A stretch of 41,353 nucleotides of DNA, taken from the NCBI GenBank assembly GCA_012719125.1, contig JAAYAY010000429.1, forward strand, positions 1-41,353. The letters are read 5' to 3'. The DNA comes from Planctomycetaceae bacterium. GTDB taxonomy: Bacteria > Planctomycetota > Planctomycetia > Pirellulales > Thermoguttaceae. Within the stretch, counting starts at the first letter, position 1, and every line of letters begins with the position of its first letter. The translations under genes were made by a program, and so were the position numbers. A model generated the notes under the pieces. It did not search any database and was not told where the DNA came from. It saw nothing but the letters and a program-made list of their open reading frames with translations. Positions 1 through 8,804 of this stretch are shown here, in pieces.

Positions 1-66
1 AAGTCCTTTTAACCGTTACATCCCGAACATTCGGAAGCAGCCCTGAAACCAGCCATTTATAGGCAG

Positions 67-80
67 CACTGCTAGCAGTG
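67..80. repeat. Perfect 14-bp palindrome in the leading intergenic region
   Basis: The sequence CACTGCTAGCAGTG is its own reverse complement. It lies about 165 bases before the first gene. It could be an operator, a short hairpin or a relic of a dispersed repeat; nothing decides between these. I see no gene or other clear signal in the rest of 1-244. Confidence 0.4.
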
Positions 81-244
81 CATTCGTGTGTGTTGGTAAT
101 GCAGCAGTATTCGGTTAAGTTCAACGATGGCTGTGTCTGCGAGTGGATCGAAATCACTCGCGTGATGCTCAGCGGGCCGGGAATGGTTTTTGGCATTTCG
201 GCGGCGTCCAGCCCCACTCCCATTGATCAGACTTCGATGCTTCC

Positions 245-1564
245 ATGACCGATTCAATCAATCCACCGTTTGACGTACCGTCACGACGACGGTTTCTCGA
301 AGCAATAGGGGCTCTGTGTACTGCCGGAATGCTGCCTCGTGCCGCAGCCGCTGCCAGTGCCGTCTCGTCAACCGCTGCTGGCGGAACCGATACACCGCCA
401 CGAGTCTTCGCCAGCGGCCGGGAAGATGGCCGGTTCGTCACCAGCACCGGTTTCATCCACGCGCACCTGAAACACCTGAAGCCGAAACTGGAATTCGACC
501 CGGAGATGAACCCAACGGATTATCCGGCCTGGCAAGACGCGGTTCGCGCGAAGCTTCTGGAGCTGATGAGCTTCCCCGAGTTCAACCAACCGCAACCGCC
601 ACCAAAGCTCCTTTGGAGCAAGCAGCAGGACGGTTACCAATTGCAGAAATGGGAAGCTTATCCCGAACCGTACAGCGTCGTGCCCTATCTGGTCCTGGTT
701 CCCGACGGCATCAGTGCCCAGTCGCCCGGTCCGGGCGTGATGTGCTTCCCCGGATCCTTCTCGAGCAAGGAGTCGCTGGCCGGAGAGTTGGAACTGGACG
801 GAAAGCCATGCAGCCACCGGCATGCCGCCAGAAATCGAATGGCTCTGGAGTATGTTCGCAAGGGCATCGTCAGCGTGGCAGTCGAGAACCCGGCAACCAA
901 TGAACTGGACGATCCGATCCGTAAAGGGAGCTACGAGTTCTCGGTCCACGCCCTGTGGGCCGGCCGTTGCTACGAGAGCATTTCGGTCTTTCAGAAGCAT
1001 CACATACTGCAATGGCTCAAGCAGCAGCCCTACGTGGACGACGCTCGCATCGCCGTGAGCGGGCATTCCTTGGGAGCCAAGCCCGCCTTGATCCTGGGGG
1101 TACTGGACCCGATGATCAAAGCGGTCGTTTGGAACGACACAACCATCGACTGGCGTCGACGAGCAGTGGCCACGAATCTGTACCGCATCGGTACTTTCCA
1201 GTATGTGCCGGGCCTGCTCGCCTGGTTCGACTACTCCGATCTGCAAGCGTCACTCGCGCCACGTCCGTTCCTGATTACCGAAGGAGGACGTACCGCCGTC
1301 CTGAACAAGATCCGCCAGGCGTACCGCCTGCTGGACGCTTCCGACCGATTCACGCTGGTCTACTATCCCAAGTACGCCACGCCCGAACTGCGACCCTTGG
1401 ACGACCAACCCGTGCCTGAAGGTCTGAGCATGGAAGAGTACTTCCCCTACGCGAACATCGACGCACCGGCCCACTGCTTCAAAGGAAATATCGCCGTGCC
1501 GTGGCTGGTGGAAGTGCTCCGTCAGGGTGGAATGGCGGCAAAACCGGCGTCTCACGAACAATAG
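245..1564 (+). CDS. Tat-exported alpha/beta hydrolase (acetyl-xylan-esterase/dienelactone-hydrolase-like)
   Basis: A 439-residue protein with a twin-arginine signal (SRRRFLEAIGAL, about residues 13-24) followed by an Ala-rich stretch, so it is probably folded in the cytoplasm and exported by Tat. The mature part has an alpha/beta hydrolase core. VSGHSLGAKPA holds the nucleophile elbow with Ser275; a later acidic segment (LITEGG) and a His in DAPAHCF near the C-terminus are the likely rest of the triad. GVMCFPGS upstream probably forms the oxyanion region. This pattern fits the large esterases that remove acyl groups from plant or algal polysaccharides, but the substrate cannot be read from sequence. 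The start has no clear Shine-Dalgarno site; it was chosen because it puts the Tat motif at the usual distance. It converges on the ceramidase-like gene. Confidence 0.72.
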   Translation: MTDSINPPFDVPSRRRFLEAIGALCTAGMLPRAAAAASAVSSTAAGGTDTPPRVFASGREDGRFVTSTGFIHAHLKHLKPKLEFDPEMNPTDYPAWQDAVRAKLLELMSFPEFNQPQPPPKLLWSKQQDGYQLQKWEAYPEPYSVVPYLVLVPDGISAQSPGPGVMCFPGSFSSKESLAGELELDGKPCSHRHAARNRMALEYVRKGIVSVAVENPATNELDDPIRKGSYEFSVHALWAGRCYESISVFQKHHILQWLKQQPYVDDARIAVSGHSLGAKPALILGVLDPMIKAVVWNDTTIDWRRRAVATNLYRIGTFQYVPGLLAWFDYSDLQASLAPRPFLITEGGRTAVLNKIRQAYRLLDASDRFTLVYYPKYATPELRPLDDQPVPEGLSMEEYFPYANIDAPAHCFKGNIAVPWLVEVLRQGGMAAKPASHEQ

Positions 1565-1593
1565 CCCGAGATTGAGCGGCCGGCGACCGGCGA

Positions 1594-1690
1594 TCAGGTA
1601 CTTGGATCGATGACGAATGGATTGGTCCAGGCGTGGTTGCCTGCCTCGTCGACGACCTCGACCCGAATCCAGCGATACTTCCGCCGCCCG
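1594..1690 (-). pseudogene. Orphan C-terminal remnant of a lost gene
   Basis: Just after the ceramidase-like stop codon, in another frame of the same strand, about 31 codons read as coherent protein: RRKYRWIRVEVVDEAGNHAW, then TNPFVIDPST and a TGA at 1594-1596. The R-V-E-V-V-D ... W-T-N-P pattern is typical of the last beta strands of secreted sugar-processing or PHP-type hydrolases in related bacteria (recalled, not searched). There is no start, ribosome site or remaining domain, so this looks like the tail left after a deletion that brought the upstream gene next to it. Confidence 0.45.
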
Positions 1691-1693
1691 GCT

Positions 1694-2983
1694 TCACTTC
1701 AGCCGCTTGAGCATCTCCACCGCCTCCTTGACCAGCAGATCGCCGGCCTCGGGACCAAAACCGCTGCTGTTGACCTCGTAGCCGCCTTCCGGGTACACGT
1801 GCTTCGGGGGAAGATAGCCGGCCTTGCCGTTGCAGTGAGTGATTACCAAGGTGTGGCCGTAGGGCGACCCTGCCTTGATGGCCATGCCCAGTTCGGTCAA
1901 CAATTCGCAACCTACGCCCACCAGGGCCACATCTCCGATCGTCGCCACGGTCAAATTCAACGGCTTCGTGGCTGAAGCGTTCTCTTTCCGGTCAGGATCC
2001 ACCTTGGCGGGAAGCTCGAGCGTCACCAACTCGGTCTTGATGCGAGCGTCGGACGACATCGTCTTCACGTCGCGGAATACGTACACGACCTCCTCACCCA
2101 GCAGCGTCCCCAGAAGCACCGGCTCGGGGATCCAGCCCGGCGTGTCGTCGAACGACGGGCGAACCCGATACCAGGGATCAATGTTGCCGGAGGCACCCGC
2201 AAAGACCGGCGCGATGAGATCGGGCCCCAGAATCTTCTCCACAAACTGCGCCGCGAGCCCCAGCACGTCGCCGCTGATCTCGAGGTTCCGCGGCCCGAGC
2301 GACGTGGCGTGGGTGGCGTAGTCGAACAACGCGGCGACAGGCGTGCCGTCGGGCCGGGCAAGCTTCATCACCAGCACTTCCTTGTCCGTAGGCCCGTACG
2401 GATTCCGACCCAGTTTGATCGAGCCGTCGGGCTGCTTCTCGCGGCGATTGCAGCCGACCGGACTGTATCCCCGGCCCATTCCCATCTCAACCGGCTCAAT
2501 CTTCTGGAGAGCCAAACCGACCGCCTCCAACAACTTGGCCTTCAGGCCCTGCGTGTACTCCACGTTGTTGGCATGGCCGTCCAGATCGAGCGTGGGCGTC
2601 GGTGCACTGTGGCTGTGGATCGAACTGAGGAAGATCTCGCTGGCCTTCAGGCCAAAACGCTCACAGATCGCGTCGCGGATCGGCTCGTAGGTGTTGTAGA
2701 ACCCGATCAGGTCGGTCGACACAAGCACCAGTCGCTGGTCCCCGCTCTGAAACGCCACGATCCTGGCCGACAAGGGATCGTGCACGCCCGTCGACAGTTC
2801 CTTCCGGCTGCCGTAGCCCGACAGCTTGACGGGTTTGTCGGGTGTGATGTCGATCTTGACGATCCCGGCCCGGAGAGCATGGACCCCCGACCCTGCATCC
2901 GCAGGCGCCTGGCCCGCGGCCGAGGCCGCCATGCAGAAAACCGCGAAAAATGCCGCACTCAACCGGAAAACAGACCGATGCAT
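1694..2983 (-). CDS. Neutral/alkaline ceramidase-like secreted hydrolase
   Basis: A 429-residue protein with a Sec signal peptide (about residues 1-25, ending SAAGQA) and the N-terminal catalytic domain of the neutral ceramidase family. The family's zinc and active-site landmarks are visible: AGIVKIDITP at the start of the domain, SSIHSHSAP and DYATHAT with the His ligands, GASGNIDP with the candidate nucleophile serine, and CELLTELG near the end. True neutral ceramidases (about 670-760 residues) cut the amide bond of ceramide; this protein lacks their C-terminal immunoglobulin-like domain, as do many planctomycete paralogues whose substrates are unknown. The start has an excellent ribosome site (AAAGGAG, 6 bases upstream). 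It lies 15 bases after the GH30-like gene on the same strand, so the two are almost certainly co-transcribed. Confidence 0.75.
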   Translation of the reverse strand: MHRSVFRLSAAFFAVFCMAASAAGQAPADAGSGVHALRAGIVKIDITPDKPVKLSGYGSRKELSTGVHDPLSARIVAFQSGDQRLVLVSTDLIGFYNTYEPIRDAICERFGLKASEIFLSSIHSHSAPTPTLDLDGHANNVEYTQGLKAKLLEAVGLALQKIEPVEMGMGRGYSPVGCNRREKQPDGSIKLGRNPYGPTDKEVLVMKLARPDGTPVAALFDYATHATSLGPRNLEISGDVLGLAAQFVEKILGPDLIAPVFAGASGNIDPWYRVRPSFDDTPGWIPEPVLLGTLLGEEVVYVFRDVKTMSSDARIKTELVTLELPAKVDPDRKENASATKPLNLTVATIGDVALVGVGCELLTELGMAIKAGSPYGHTLVITHCNGKAGYLPPKHVYPEGGYEVNSSGFGPEAGDLLVKEAVEMLKRLK

Positions 2984-2998
2984 CGCAATCTCCTTTCG

Positions 2999-5005
2999 TC
3001 ACTTGGGTGAGTTTGTCAGAGTCACTAGCGACCGGCCGGGCAAGGTCAACTGAATGCTCCCCTTGTTCTCAACCGGATCGAGTTCGCGGAACGAGTCCGT
3101 CGGGCCGGTGCAGATGGCGCGGAACCGGCTCACGTCGCCGGGCAGCCCGTCGAGTTGCGCCTCACGTGCCGGTCCCAGATTGGCAATGTGGATCGTGTAG
3201 ACCCGCCGCGGTACCTCGCCGGCGGCGAAGGCGGTGACGAGCACTTTCGGGTGATCCGAGGAGGTTGCGAGTGCGTCCGCATCGAGCGGCGTGAGGTTGC
3301 AGAAATGCTTGGCGAAGAAGAAGCGATCGGTGGGGGAGATCGCCACCTCTCCGTCCGGCTTCTTCTCCCAGCCGACCAGCGAATAGTCGCTAGTAAACTC
3401 CCAATACATCGTGCCGGCCGGCCGGGCGTGGAGCAGCAGCTCCTGATACATCCGCACCTCTCGCAATCCGTAGCCCGGCTGCTGGTGGGGCCGGTTGCGG
3501 TAATTGGCGTCGACGCCCAGTTCGGTCACCAGCAGCGGCAACTTGAGCCGGTCCGCCAGATCGGCCCAGCCGGCGTAGACGCTCGCCTCGGCCCCGCTCC
3601 AGGAGTGAAAGGCCACCGCGCCCACGAAATGCATCGCCTCGGCATCGGCCGCCGCCGCACTGGTAAAACCAATGCTGCCGGCGCCGGTGCAGTCGCCGAG
3701 CAACATCCTCGTCTTCAGCCCCAGGCCGGCGAAGTGCGTGCCGAGGAACTTGATGATCTCGCGATGCTCCTCCGGTGTCATCAACACCATCACACCGGCA
3801 TTCGATTCATTGAAGCTGAATAGGTCCGGCTCGACGCCGTAGCGGCGTTTCTCGTAAACCAGGTACGAGCCGATCACTTCGGCCAACTTGGGCCACTTGT
3901 CGCGCGGGACGATCCGCCGGTGGCCGTCGGTGTTCTGGCCGCCCCCGTCGCCATACAGCCATTCCGGCAGCCACCAGATCGAACTGACTATCGGAATCGA
4001 ACGCTGTTGAAGCTGCCGGTCGAATTCAAATCGCCGCCGCAGTGAACTGCCCGGCTCGTCTCGCGATTCCAGCTTGCCCCAATCGGGCTCCGCCCCGGCA
4101 AAATCCGCCGCGTCGGGGGCCCATTGGCTGGCGACCATCTCGATCCGAGCCCACGCCGATCGCAGGTGCTCCAGCGTGTACGCCGCGGGCGGCGAGTCGA
4201 CCGAAAAGCAATAGTTGCCGCCGAAACCGTCCAGCTTGTAGCGGACCCGGGTCGCATCGACGGTCAAATGGGCAGCCCGCGTGTCCACTGTGGCCGTCGG
4301 ACGGATCGTCATACGCACGCCGGTCTGCTGGCCCGCCTTGAGCGGACCTCGAACGAGCTGGAACAGAAACGAGTACTCCGAACCGTTGAACTTGCGGTCG
4401 TCTTGAACGCTGGTGCCGATCGGGCGATCCAGCAGGAACTCCACCGCCGTGCGCTGGGCCGCATCGGCTATATGAACGCGGTTGGCCCGCCCGCCCAGGA
4501 AGATGTACTTCTCGTTGAGCGTCGCGGGGCAGTCGGCGACCGTCTCCTTCCCGTCGTCCGACGTCAACGACACCCTGCCCCCCTTGAACTGGATCACCGG
4601 AAACTGGGCCCAGAGGTAAACCCCCTCCACCTCGAGATCCGCTTCGGCAACCACGTCGAGATCGATGACGGCCGATCCTCCCTGCTCCAGGAGGTTCATC
4701 TGGTAGCGACAGCGTTTGCCCTTATCCAGTTCAATCGTGCCCTGCCACGATTTCGTGCCGTCCTCCGTCGATACCGTCGCGGGCCGGCCCGGGTTGAGGC
4801 GGCCCTGGCGGTTCCAGCCCTTGGCCGGAAGTCGCAGCTCCACCTGCAGCGGCACATCTTCGCCGCTCACCAGCAGGCCGGCGATCCCGCCGTTCCGGTC
4901 GCTCAGCACCTCGAGGTCCGACCCAGGACCCTGCGGCTGGGCATGCGACGCGGCGCCCGTCAGTAGGATTGCCATCGATGCGCAAACAACGTGCAACTTC
5001 GACAT
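2999..5005 (-). CDS. GH30-like clan A glycoside hydrolase, secreted
   Basis: A 668-residue protein with a signal peptide (MSKLHVVCASMAILLTGAAS). Residues about 25-240 form a beta-rich N-terminal region; the rest is a TIM barrel and a C-terminal beta domain. YKLDGFGGNYCF resembles the first barrel strand of GH30 enzymes (usually a DGFGGS-type motif). Glu400 in FSFNESNAG is the likely acid/base, replacing the usual NEP, and Glu495 in LLVTELGVD the likely nucleophile, both at positions expected for clan A retaining enzymes. A TTG 12 bases upstream is in frame, but GGAGG overlaps it and sits correctly for the ATG chosen here. GH30 includes glucosylceramidases, beta-xylanases and fucosidases, so the substrate is open; the co-transcribed ceramidase-like gene makes a glycolipid one possibility. 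Confidence 0.68.
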   Translation of the reverse strand: MSKLHVVCASMAILLTGAASHAQPQGPGSDLEVLSDRNGGIAGLLVSGEDVPLQVELRLPAKGWNRQGRLNPGRPATVSTEDGTKSWQGTIELDKGKRCRYQMNLLEQGGSAVIDLDVVAEADLEVEGVYLWAQFPVIQFKGGRVSLTSDDGKETVADCPATLNEKYIFLGGRANRVHIADAAQRTAVEFLLDRPIGTSVQDDRKFNGSEYSFLFQLVRGPLKAGQQTGVRMTIRPTATVDTRAAHLTVDATRVRYKLDGFGGNYCFSVDSPPAAYTLEHLRSAWARIEMVASQWAPDAADFAGAEPDWGKLESRDEPGSSLRRRFEFDRQLQQRSIPIVSSIWWLPEWLYGDGGGQNTDGHRRIVPRDKWPKLAEVIGSYLVYEKRRYGVEPDLFSFNESNAGVMVLMTPEEHREIIKFLGTHFAGLGLKTRMLLGDCTGAGSIGFTSAAAADAEAMHFVGAVAFHSWSGAEASVYAGWADLADRLKLPLLVTELGVDANYRNRPHQQPGYGLREVRMYQELLLHARPAGTMYWEFTSDYSLVGWEKKPDGEVAISPTDRFFFAKHFCNLTPLDADALATSSDHPKVLVTAFAAGEVPRRVYTIHIANLGPAREAQLDGLPGDVSRFRAICTGPTDSFRELDPVENKGSIQLTLPGRSLVTLTNSPK

Positions 5006-5141
5006 GGGAGCCTCCAATACCGTCGTGTCTATCCGCTCACGGGGTCGACCAATCCGACCTCGATGATACGCTCTTGGCCGCGTTTCGCAAGCACGTTTTT
5101 ATGCGAAGGTGCTGCGGATAGCTCGCGCAAATCACCACGTC

Positions 5142-5161
5142 ATTCCCGCGCAGGCGGGAAT
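5142..5161. repeat. Short inverted repeat, HSREGGNP-type REP half
   Basis: ATTCCCGC, four bases, GCGGGAAT: a perfect 8-bp stem within CGTCATTCCCGCGCAGGCGG. It is the same family as the paired copies near 8.65 kb and corresponds to the widespread intergenic repeat whose translation reads HSREGGNP. It lies in the 293-base gap between the GH30-like and PQQ genes; apart from the motif at 5229-5258 I see nothing else there. Confidence 0.7.
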
Positions 5162-5228
5162 CCAGATCGTGAATTGCGGGCGAGATCACCCCCAATCCCA
5201 GGCCTTCCGCAAGGTAGCCCTAACCCCT

Positions 5229-5258
5229 CTCCGATCCCTCCCATCCCTCATGTTCGAG
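5229..5258 (+). repeat. Dispersed intergenic motif, copy 1 of 3
   Basis: CTCCGATCCCTC followed by CATCCCTCATGTTC. Near-identical text recurs at 9760-9786 (CTCCGATCCCTC then CGATGCCTCATGTTC) and, more diverged, at 41106-41133 (CTCCGATCCCTC then AGACGTCTCCTGTTC). All three copies are intergenic and read the same way on the + strand. The function is unknown. Confidence 0.5.
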
Positions 5259-5298
5259 AAGCCACACCACAAAGCGGGTCGAACTGACAACGGACAAC

Positions 5299-8200
5299 TC
5301 ACTCCCCACCCGCCGGTTCAACCACGCCCGCCGGCACGCAAGCCACCGACACCGGCGCGTAGTTGCACGTGCAGCCGCCCGTGAGATTGGGCATGTTCAG
5401 CACGCCGTTGGCCGGATACAGGTTGTTGTTCACCTGGCAGCCCGGCCGCACTCCCAGAAACGGCGTGATCTCGCCGCTGGCCAGGTCGATCCAGGCCGAA
5501 TTGCCCAGGTAGCGCGTGGTCAGCAGGTGCGTGCTCGCCCGCGTCCCCGTGCATCCCCGGCGGTTCCACTTCAGCGGCTCGCCCATCCGCTCGCCCGACG
5601 GCAACCCGTAGACGAGCAGCGTGTCGTCGCCGCCGGTGAGCAGTTTCTCGCCGGCGATCCGGCCCGGCAGCCCCGTCTTCGGCAGACCGCCGCCGGTCAC
5701 GACCAGCCGCGTCTTCGACCCCGATTGCCGCGGCAAGGGTTCGCCGTCGCTGCCTCGATAGAAGGCCGCCGGCGTCACCACCAGGTCGAGCGACAAGCTG
5801 TAGCGCAATCGGGCCCCGCCCGGCCGCTGCCACAACCGTTCTCCCGTGGCCAGGTCGAGGGCAAAAACACTTCCGTCGCGAGCTTCGTCTTCGCCCCGCC
5901 GCGGGTCGACCAACTCCGAGCAAAACACCCTATTTCCGCCCACGGCAAGATGCAGATCGGCACGGGTCGCCTCAGCCCGCCACAGCAGCTTGCCCGAGCG
6001 GCGATCCATGCACAGCACGTGCGAACCGCTGGTGCCCACCAGACGGTCGCCAGAAACGCGAAGATTCGCCCACGGCGCCTTCAAATCGTCCGGAAGCGCG
6101 ATGCGTCCGCTTAGCTCGCCCGTCGCCGCATCAAACACCAGGCAGGTCGTGCCGTCGCTCAGATAGATCGCGTCCTCGAGGGCCACCAGTTCTATGGTGG
6201 GCGACAGGCTCGGCGCCGGACCCCACTGGCGATGCCGCGCGTAACGGATGCCTGGGCGATCGAGCGGTTCGTCCGCCAGATCGACGGCCCACAACTTCCG
6301 GCCGGTATACACGTCCGCCGCCCGCAACAGGCTCTGCTCGTAAATGACGAGCCGCCCGCCGGATATCCGAACCTGGTTCTGCCCCGGATACTTGTGCCAG
6401 CGCTCCGACGCGCCGAACCACAACACCGCCGCGGGCGATCGCAACTCGTCCGCCGACGCCCCCGTGCAGCCCGCATCGGCTTCCGCATGCGACCAGTCCG
6501 CCGCCCCCGGCAACGAACCCGAACGGGCCAGCAACACGAACTCGCCCGCCTGCCGAACCCTCGCACCGGGGAACGCTTCGTCCTGAACGATCTCCTCAAT
6601 CCGCCCCCGATCGGCCAGCAAGCCCCAGACACAAGCCACGCCGCCATAAGGCCGCAGGGCGTGAAACACCGCCCCGGCCAAGGCCCGCCCGCCCGCCTGC
6701 TCCAAGTCGTCGGGAGTCTCCGAAACGACCAGGCTGGCCAAGTAGGGTGGGAAGGGATACGCCGCCGGATCTCCATCCAAGACGCTCGCCCGAGTGCCGT
6801 ACAACCCCGCCGCATCGAGCCGCCGGCGAAGAGCCGTAACCTTGGCTCGATCGTCGTCCACCGCGATCACATGCAAAGACGACTGCCGGACGAGTTCCTC
6901 GACGAGCCGCCCGCTCTCCAGCCCCAACACCAGGGCATAGCCGTCGCGCACGCCAGTGGTGTCGAGGACGGAAGCCGCCTTCCCAGTCCATTCGTCGGCA
7001 GGCGGCGCCGGGGAATCGGCTGCCACGTGCCTGGTCACACTGCCGGCCGCCGGCTCGGCGAAGGCCAGAATCGTTCCCTCGGCCGTCACCACAAACAGCT
7101 TCCGGTCCGCCGCCAGCATTCGCGTCGGCGTCCCTTCAATCTCCGCTCGCCAGACGCTCTTCGGCTCCGAACCTGCCACGTCGATCGCCTCGACCTCGCC
7201 CGGCCCGCCCGCATACAGCCTGCTGCCCGCCTTGATCTGCACCGTCAGCTTCGACGGCAGTTCCCAGATCTGCCGGAACACGGCCCCGAAATTGTCGGGA
7301 ACCTCGTCCTTGGCCCGGTGCGGCGGTATGTTCTCCTTGGTCCATTCCTGAAGTGTATACCCTGTCAAGTCTCGCGCCACGATCCGCTCGTCGCTCTCGT
7401 ACATCACCTCCGGCGTCATCACCGGCTGGCGAAAGCGGTCGAGCTCCCGCTGGTTGGCCCGCTCGATGTCCAACCGCGTCCAGCCGCCCGGATAAAGCAG
7501 CGGCTTGAAATCGTTCTCGCCGGGCTTGGTCTTGGCAAGCCGTTCCTCGTTCGGACGGGTAATGTCGTAAAGATCGCCCCCGTGGCTCAGATACTTGCCG
7601 ATCCCGGCCGCGAACCAGCACCCCTTCGGCAATCCCAAACGCCCGCCCCAACCGGTCGTATACGTCTGCAGTTCGCCCGTCTTCAGATCGAAAAACGCGG
7701 GCAACTGCGTGCCGCAAGGCACGATCAGCCGGTCGCCCACGATCGCCAGATAGCCTTGCGGCGTCAGACCGGCTTCGCTCCCCACGCCGTGGTCCAGGTT
7801 GCTCTCCGGGATGCGATCGCAGGTGGTGTTCGACCAGACCGGTTCACCCGACTCCGCATCCACGCCGTGGACAAACACGCCCTCGGTCGGCCACAGCCCC
7901 GCGGCGAAATAAACCACGCCGTCGGCCAGGACGGGGCCGCCGCGAGCCGGCCACAGCGAAATCAGCCGCCCGTGCCCCACAACCGTGCGGTCCTGCCGTC
8001 CCTCTGGCAGACCGCGGAACCGCCAACGCAGCGACCCGTCGTCGTTGAGACAATACAAATAACCGTCGTCGGAGACGAAGTAGACCTTGCCTTCCCACGC
8101 CGCGGGCGCGAAGCGGACCGGCCCCCCGGCAATGAACCGCCAGCGTTCGGCCCCCGTCTCCGTGTCGAGCGCCGTCACACTGTCGGTGACCATCGACGGC

Positions 8201-8451
8201 ACGAACATCAACCGCCCCAGCACCACCGGCTCGTAGGAGGCGTCGTAGGCCAGGCGAAGCTCGTGGGGAAAGGCCGGGCGGGGGGCCGGAAGCGTACGCG
8301 TCCAACGCAGTCCGAGTTCCTCAGGCAGTCCGTCCGGCGCCGCCGCCGTCCGCCCCGCGTCATAGCGAAACTGCGGCCAGTCGCCGCCACGTAGCGGAGC
8401 CGCCACCAGCCAGGCAACCATAGCCAACGCCAGCCGGGAATGCCACTTCAT
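5299..8451 (-). CDS. PQQ-type beta-propeller protein with inserted methyltransferase-like domain
   Basis: A 1050-residue exported protein. The signal peptide is MKWHSRLALAMVAWLVAAPL, and DWPQFRYDAGRTA directly after it is the usual opening of PQQ-like propeller proteins. Blades recur as LDTETGAERWRF, VDAESGEPVW, FDAATGELSGRI and LDLATGERLWQR, first at about residues 60-450, then at 690-1000. Between them (about 470-650) is a Rossmann-like segment: GYALVLGLESGRLVEEL resembles the SAM-binding loop, VIAVDDDRAKVTALRRRL the acidic second strand, and ASVLDGDPAAYPFPP a third. The first glycine loop is degenerate, so binding of SAM is uncertain. The end carries NLTGGCTCNYAPVS, a Cys pair common in planctomycete relatives. 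The start has a strong GAGGAG site; an upstream in-frame codon adds 18 unlikely residues. The role is unknown; it could be a periplasmic scaffold or redox protein. Confidence 0.7.
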   Translation of the reverse strand: MKWHSRLALAMVAWLVAAPLRGGDWPQFRYDAGRTAAAPDGLPEELGLRWTRTLPAPRPAFPHELRLAYDASYEPVVLGRLMFVPSMVTDSVTALDTETGAERWRFIAGGPVRFAPAAWEGKVYFVSDDGYLYCLNDDGSLRWRFRGLPEGRQDRTVVGHGRLISLWPARGGPVLADGVVYFAAGLWPTEGVFVHGVDAESGEPVWSNTTCDRIPESNLDHGVGSEAGLTPQGYLAIVGDRLIVPCGTQLPAFFDLKTGELQTYTTGWGGRLGLPKGCWFAAGIGKYLSHGGDLYDITRPNEERLAKTKPGENDFKPLLYPGGWTRLDIERANQRELDRFRQPVMTPEVMYESDERIVARDLTGYTLQEWTKENIPPHRAKDEVPDNFGAVFRQIWELPSKLTVQIKAGSRLYAGGPGEVEAIDVAGSEPKSVWRAEIEGTPTRMLAADRKLFVVTAEGTILAFAEPAAGSVTRHVAADSPAPPADEWTGKAASVLDTTGVRDGYALVLGLESGRLVEELVRQSSLHVIAVDDDRAKVTALRRRLDAAGLYGTRASVLDGDPAAYPFPPYLASLVVSETPDDLEQAGGRALAGAVFHALRPYGGVACVWGLLADRGRIEEIVQDEAFPGARVRQAGEFVLLARSGSLPGAADWSHAEADAGCTGASADELRSPAAVLWFGASERWHKYPGQNQVRISGGRLVIYEQSLLRAADVYTGRKLWAVDLADEPLDRPGIRYARHRQWGPAPSLSPTIELVALEDAIYLSDGTTCLVFDAATGELSGRIALPDDLKAPWANLRVSGDRLVGTSGSHVLCMDRRSGKLLWRAEATRADLHLAVGGNRVFCSELVDPRRGEDEARDGSVFALDLATGERLWQRPGGARLRYSLSLDLVVTPAAFYRGSDGEPLPRQSGSKTRLVVTGGGLPKTGLPGRIAGEKLLTGGDDTLLVYGLPSGERMGEPLKWNRRGCTGTRASTHLLTTRYLGNSAWIDLASGEITPFLGVRPGCQVNNNLYPANGVLNMPNLTGGCTCNYAPVSVACVPAGVVEPAGGE

Positions 8452-8611
8452 GGATCTCCTCCTCGTCCTATAATCGAGTCGCCAATAGGAACACCGAGTG
8501 TCCATCTATTGTGAGCCACAAGAGGCTCCGTGCCAACAGTGCTGAATGGCCTTGCGCGATTCCAGACAACACGGTTCCGAGGCAACCGTCTTCGAGGTAG
8601 CCGTCCCCTTT

Positions 8612-8725
8612 GTCGTTCCCGCCCCCCATCCGTCATTCCCGCTCTCCCATCCGTCATTCCCGCGAAGGCGGGAATCCAGGCACTCGGTATACTGCACGAG
8701 ACTCCCGCCTTCGCAGGAATGACGG
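8612..8725. repeat. Tandem plus inverted HSREGGNP-type repeat cluster
   Basis: Three head-to-tail units of about 20 bases based on CGTCATTCCCGC..CCCAT begin at 8612, 8631 and 8652. The last merges into an inverted pair: CCGTCATTCCCGCGAAGG and on to 8675, and its near-complement at 8701-8725 (23 of 25 bases match), around a 25-base loop. The pair can fold into one large hairpin, as bacterial interspersed mosaic elements do. It lies between the divergent PQQ and LRR genes and covers much of the 353-base gap, so it may hold or split their promoters. Confidence 0.75.
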
Positions 8726-8804
8726 CCAAAGGCCCCCCGGAATTCCTCCAGGAATCACGAAAGGCCACTCAACAGCGGTCGCCGTGTCGTGCTATGCTGG
8801 CGTC

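Noticed and set aside
6232-8394. Plus-strand ORF of 720 codons opposite the PQQ gene
   Set aside because: It is a GC-rich shadow of the PQQ frame: Arg/Pro/His-rich, no domain, no ribosome site, while the opposite strand gives a clear protein.
8610-8804. N-terminal extension of the LRR gene
   Set aside because: It only translates the HSREGGNP-type repeat cluster; the anchor motif typical of the family begins at 8805.
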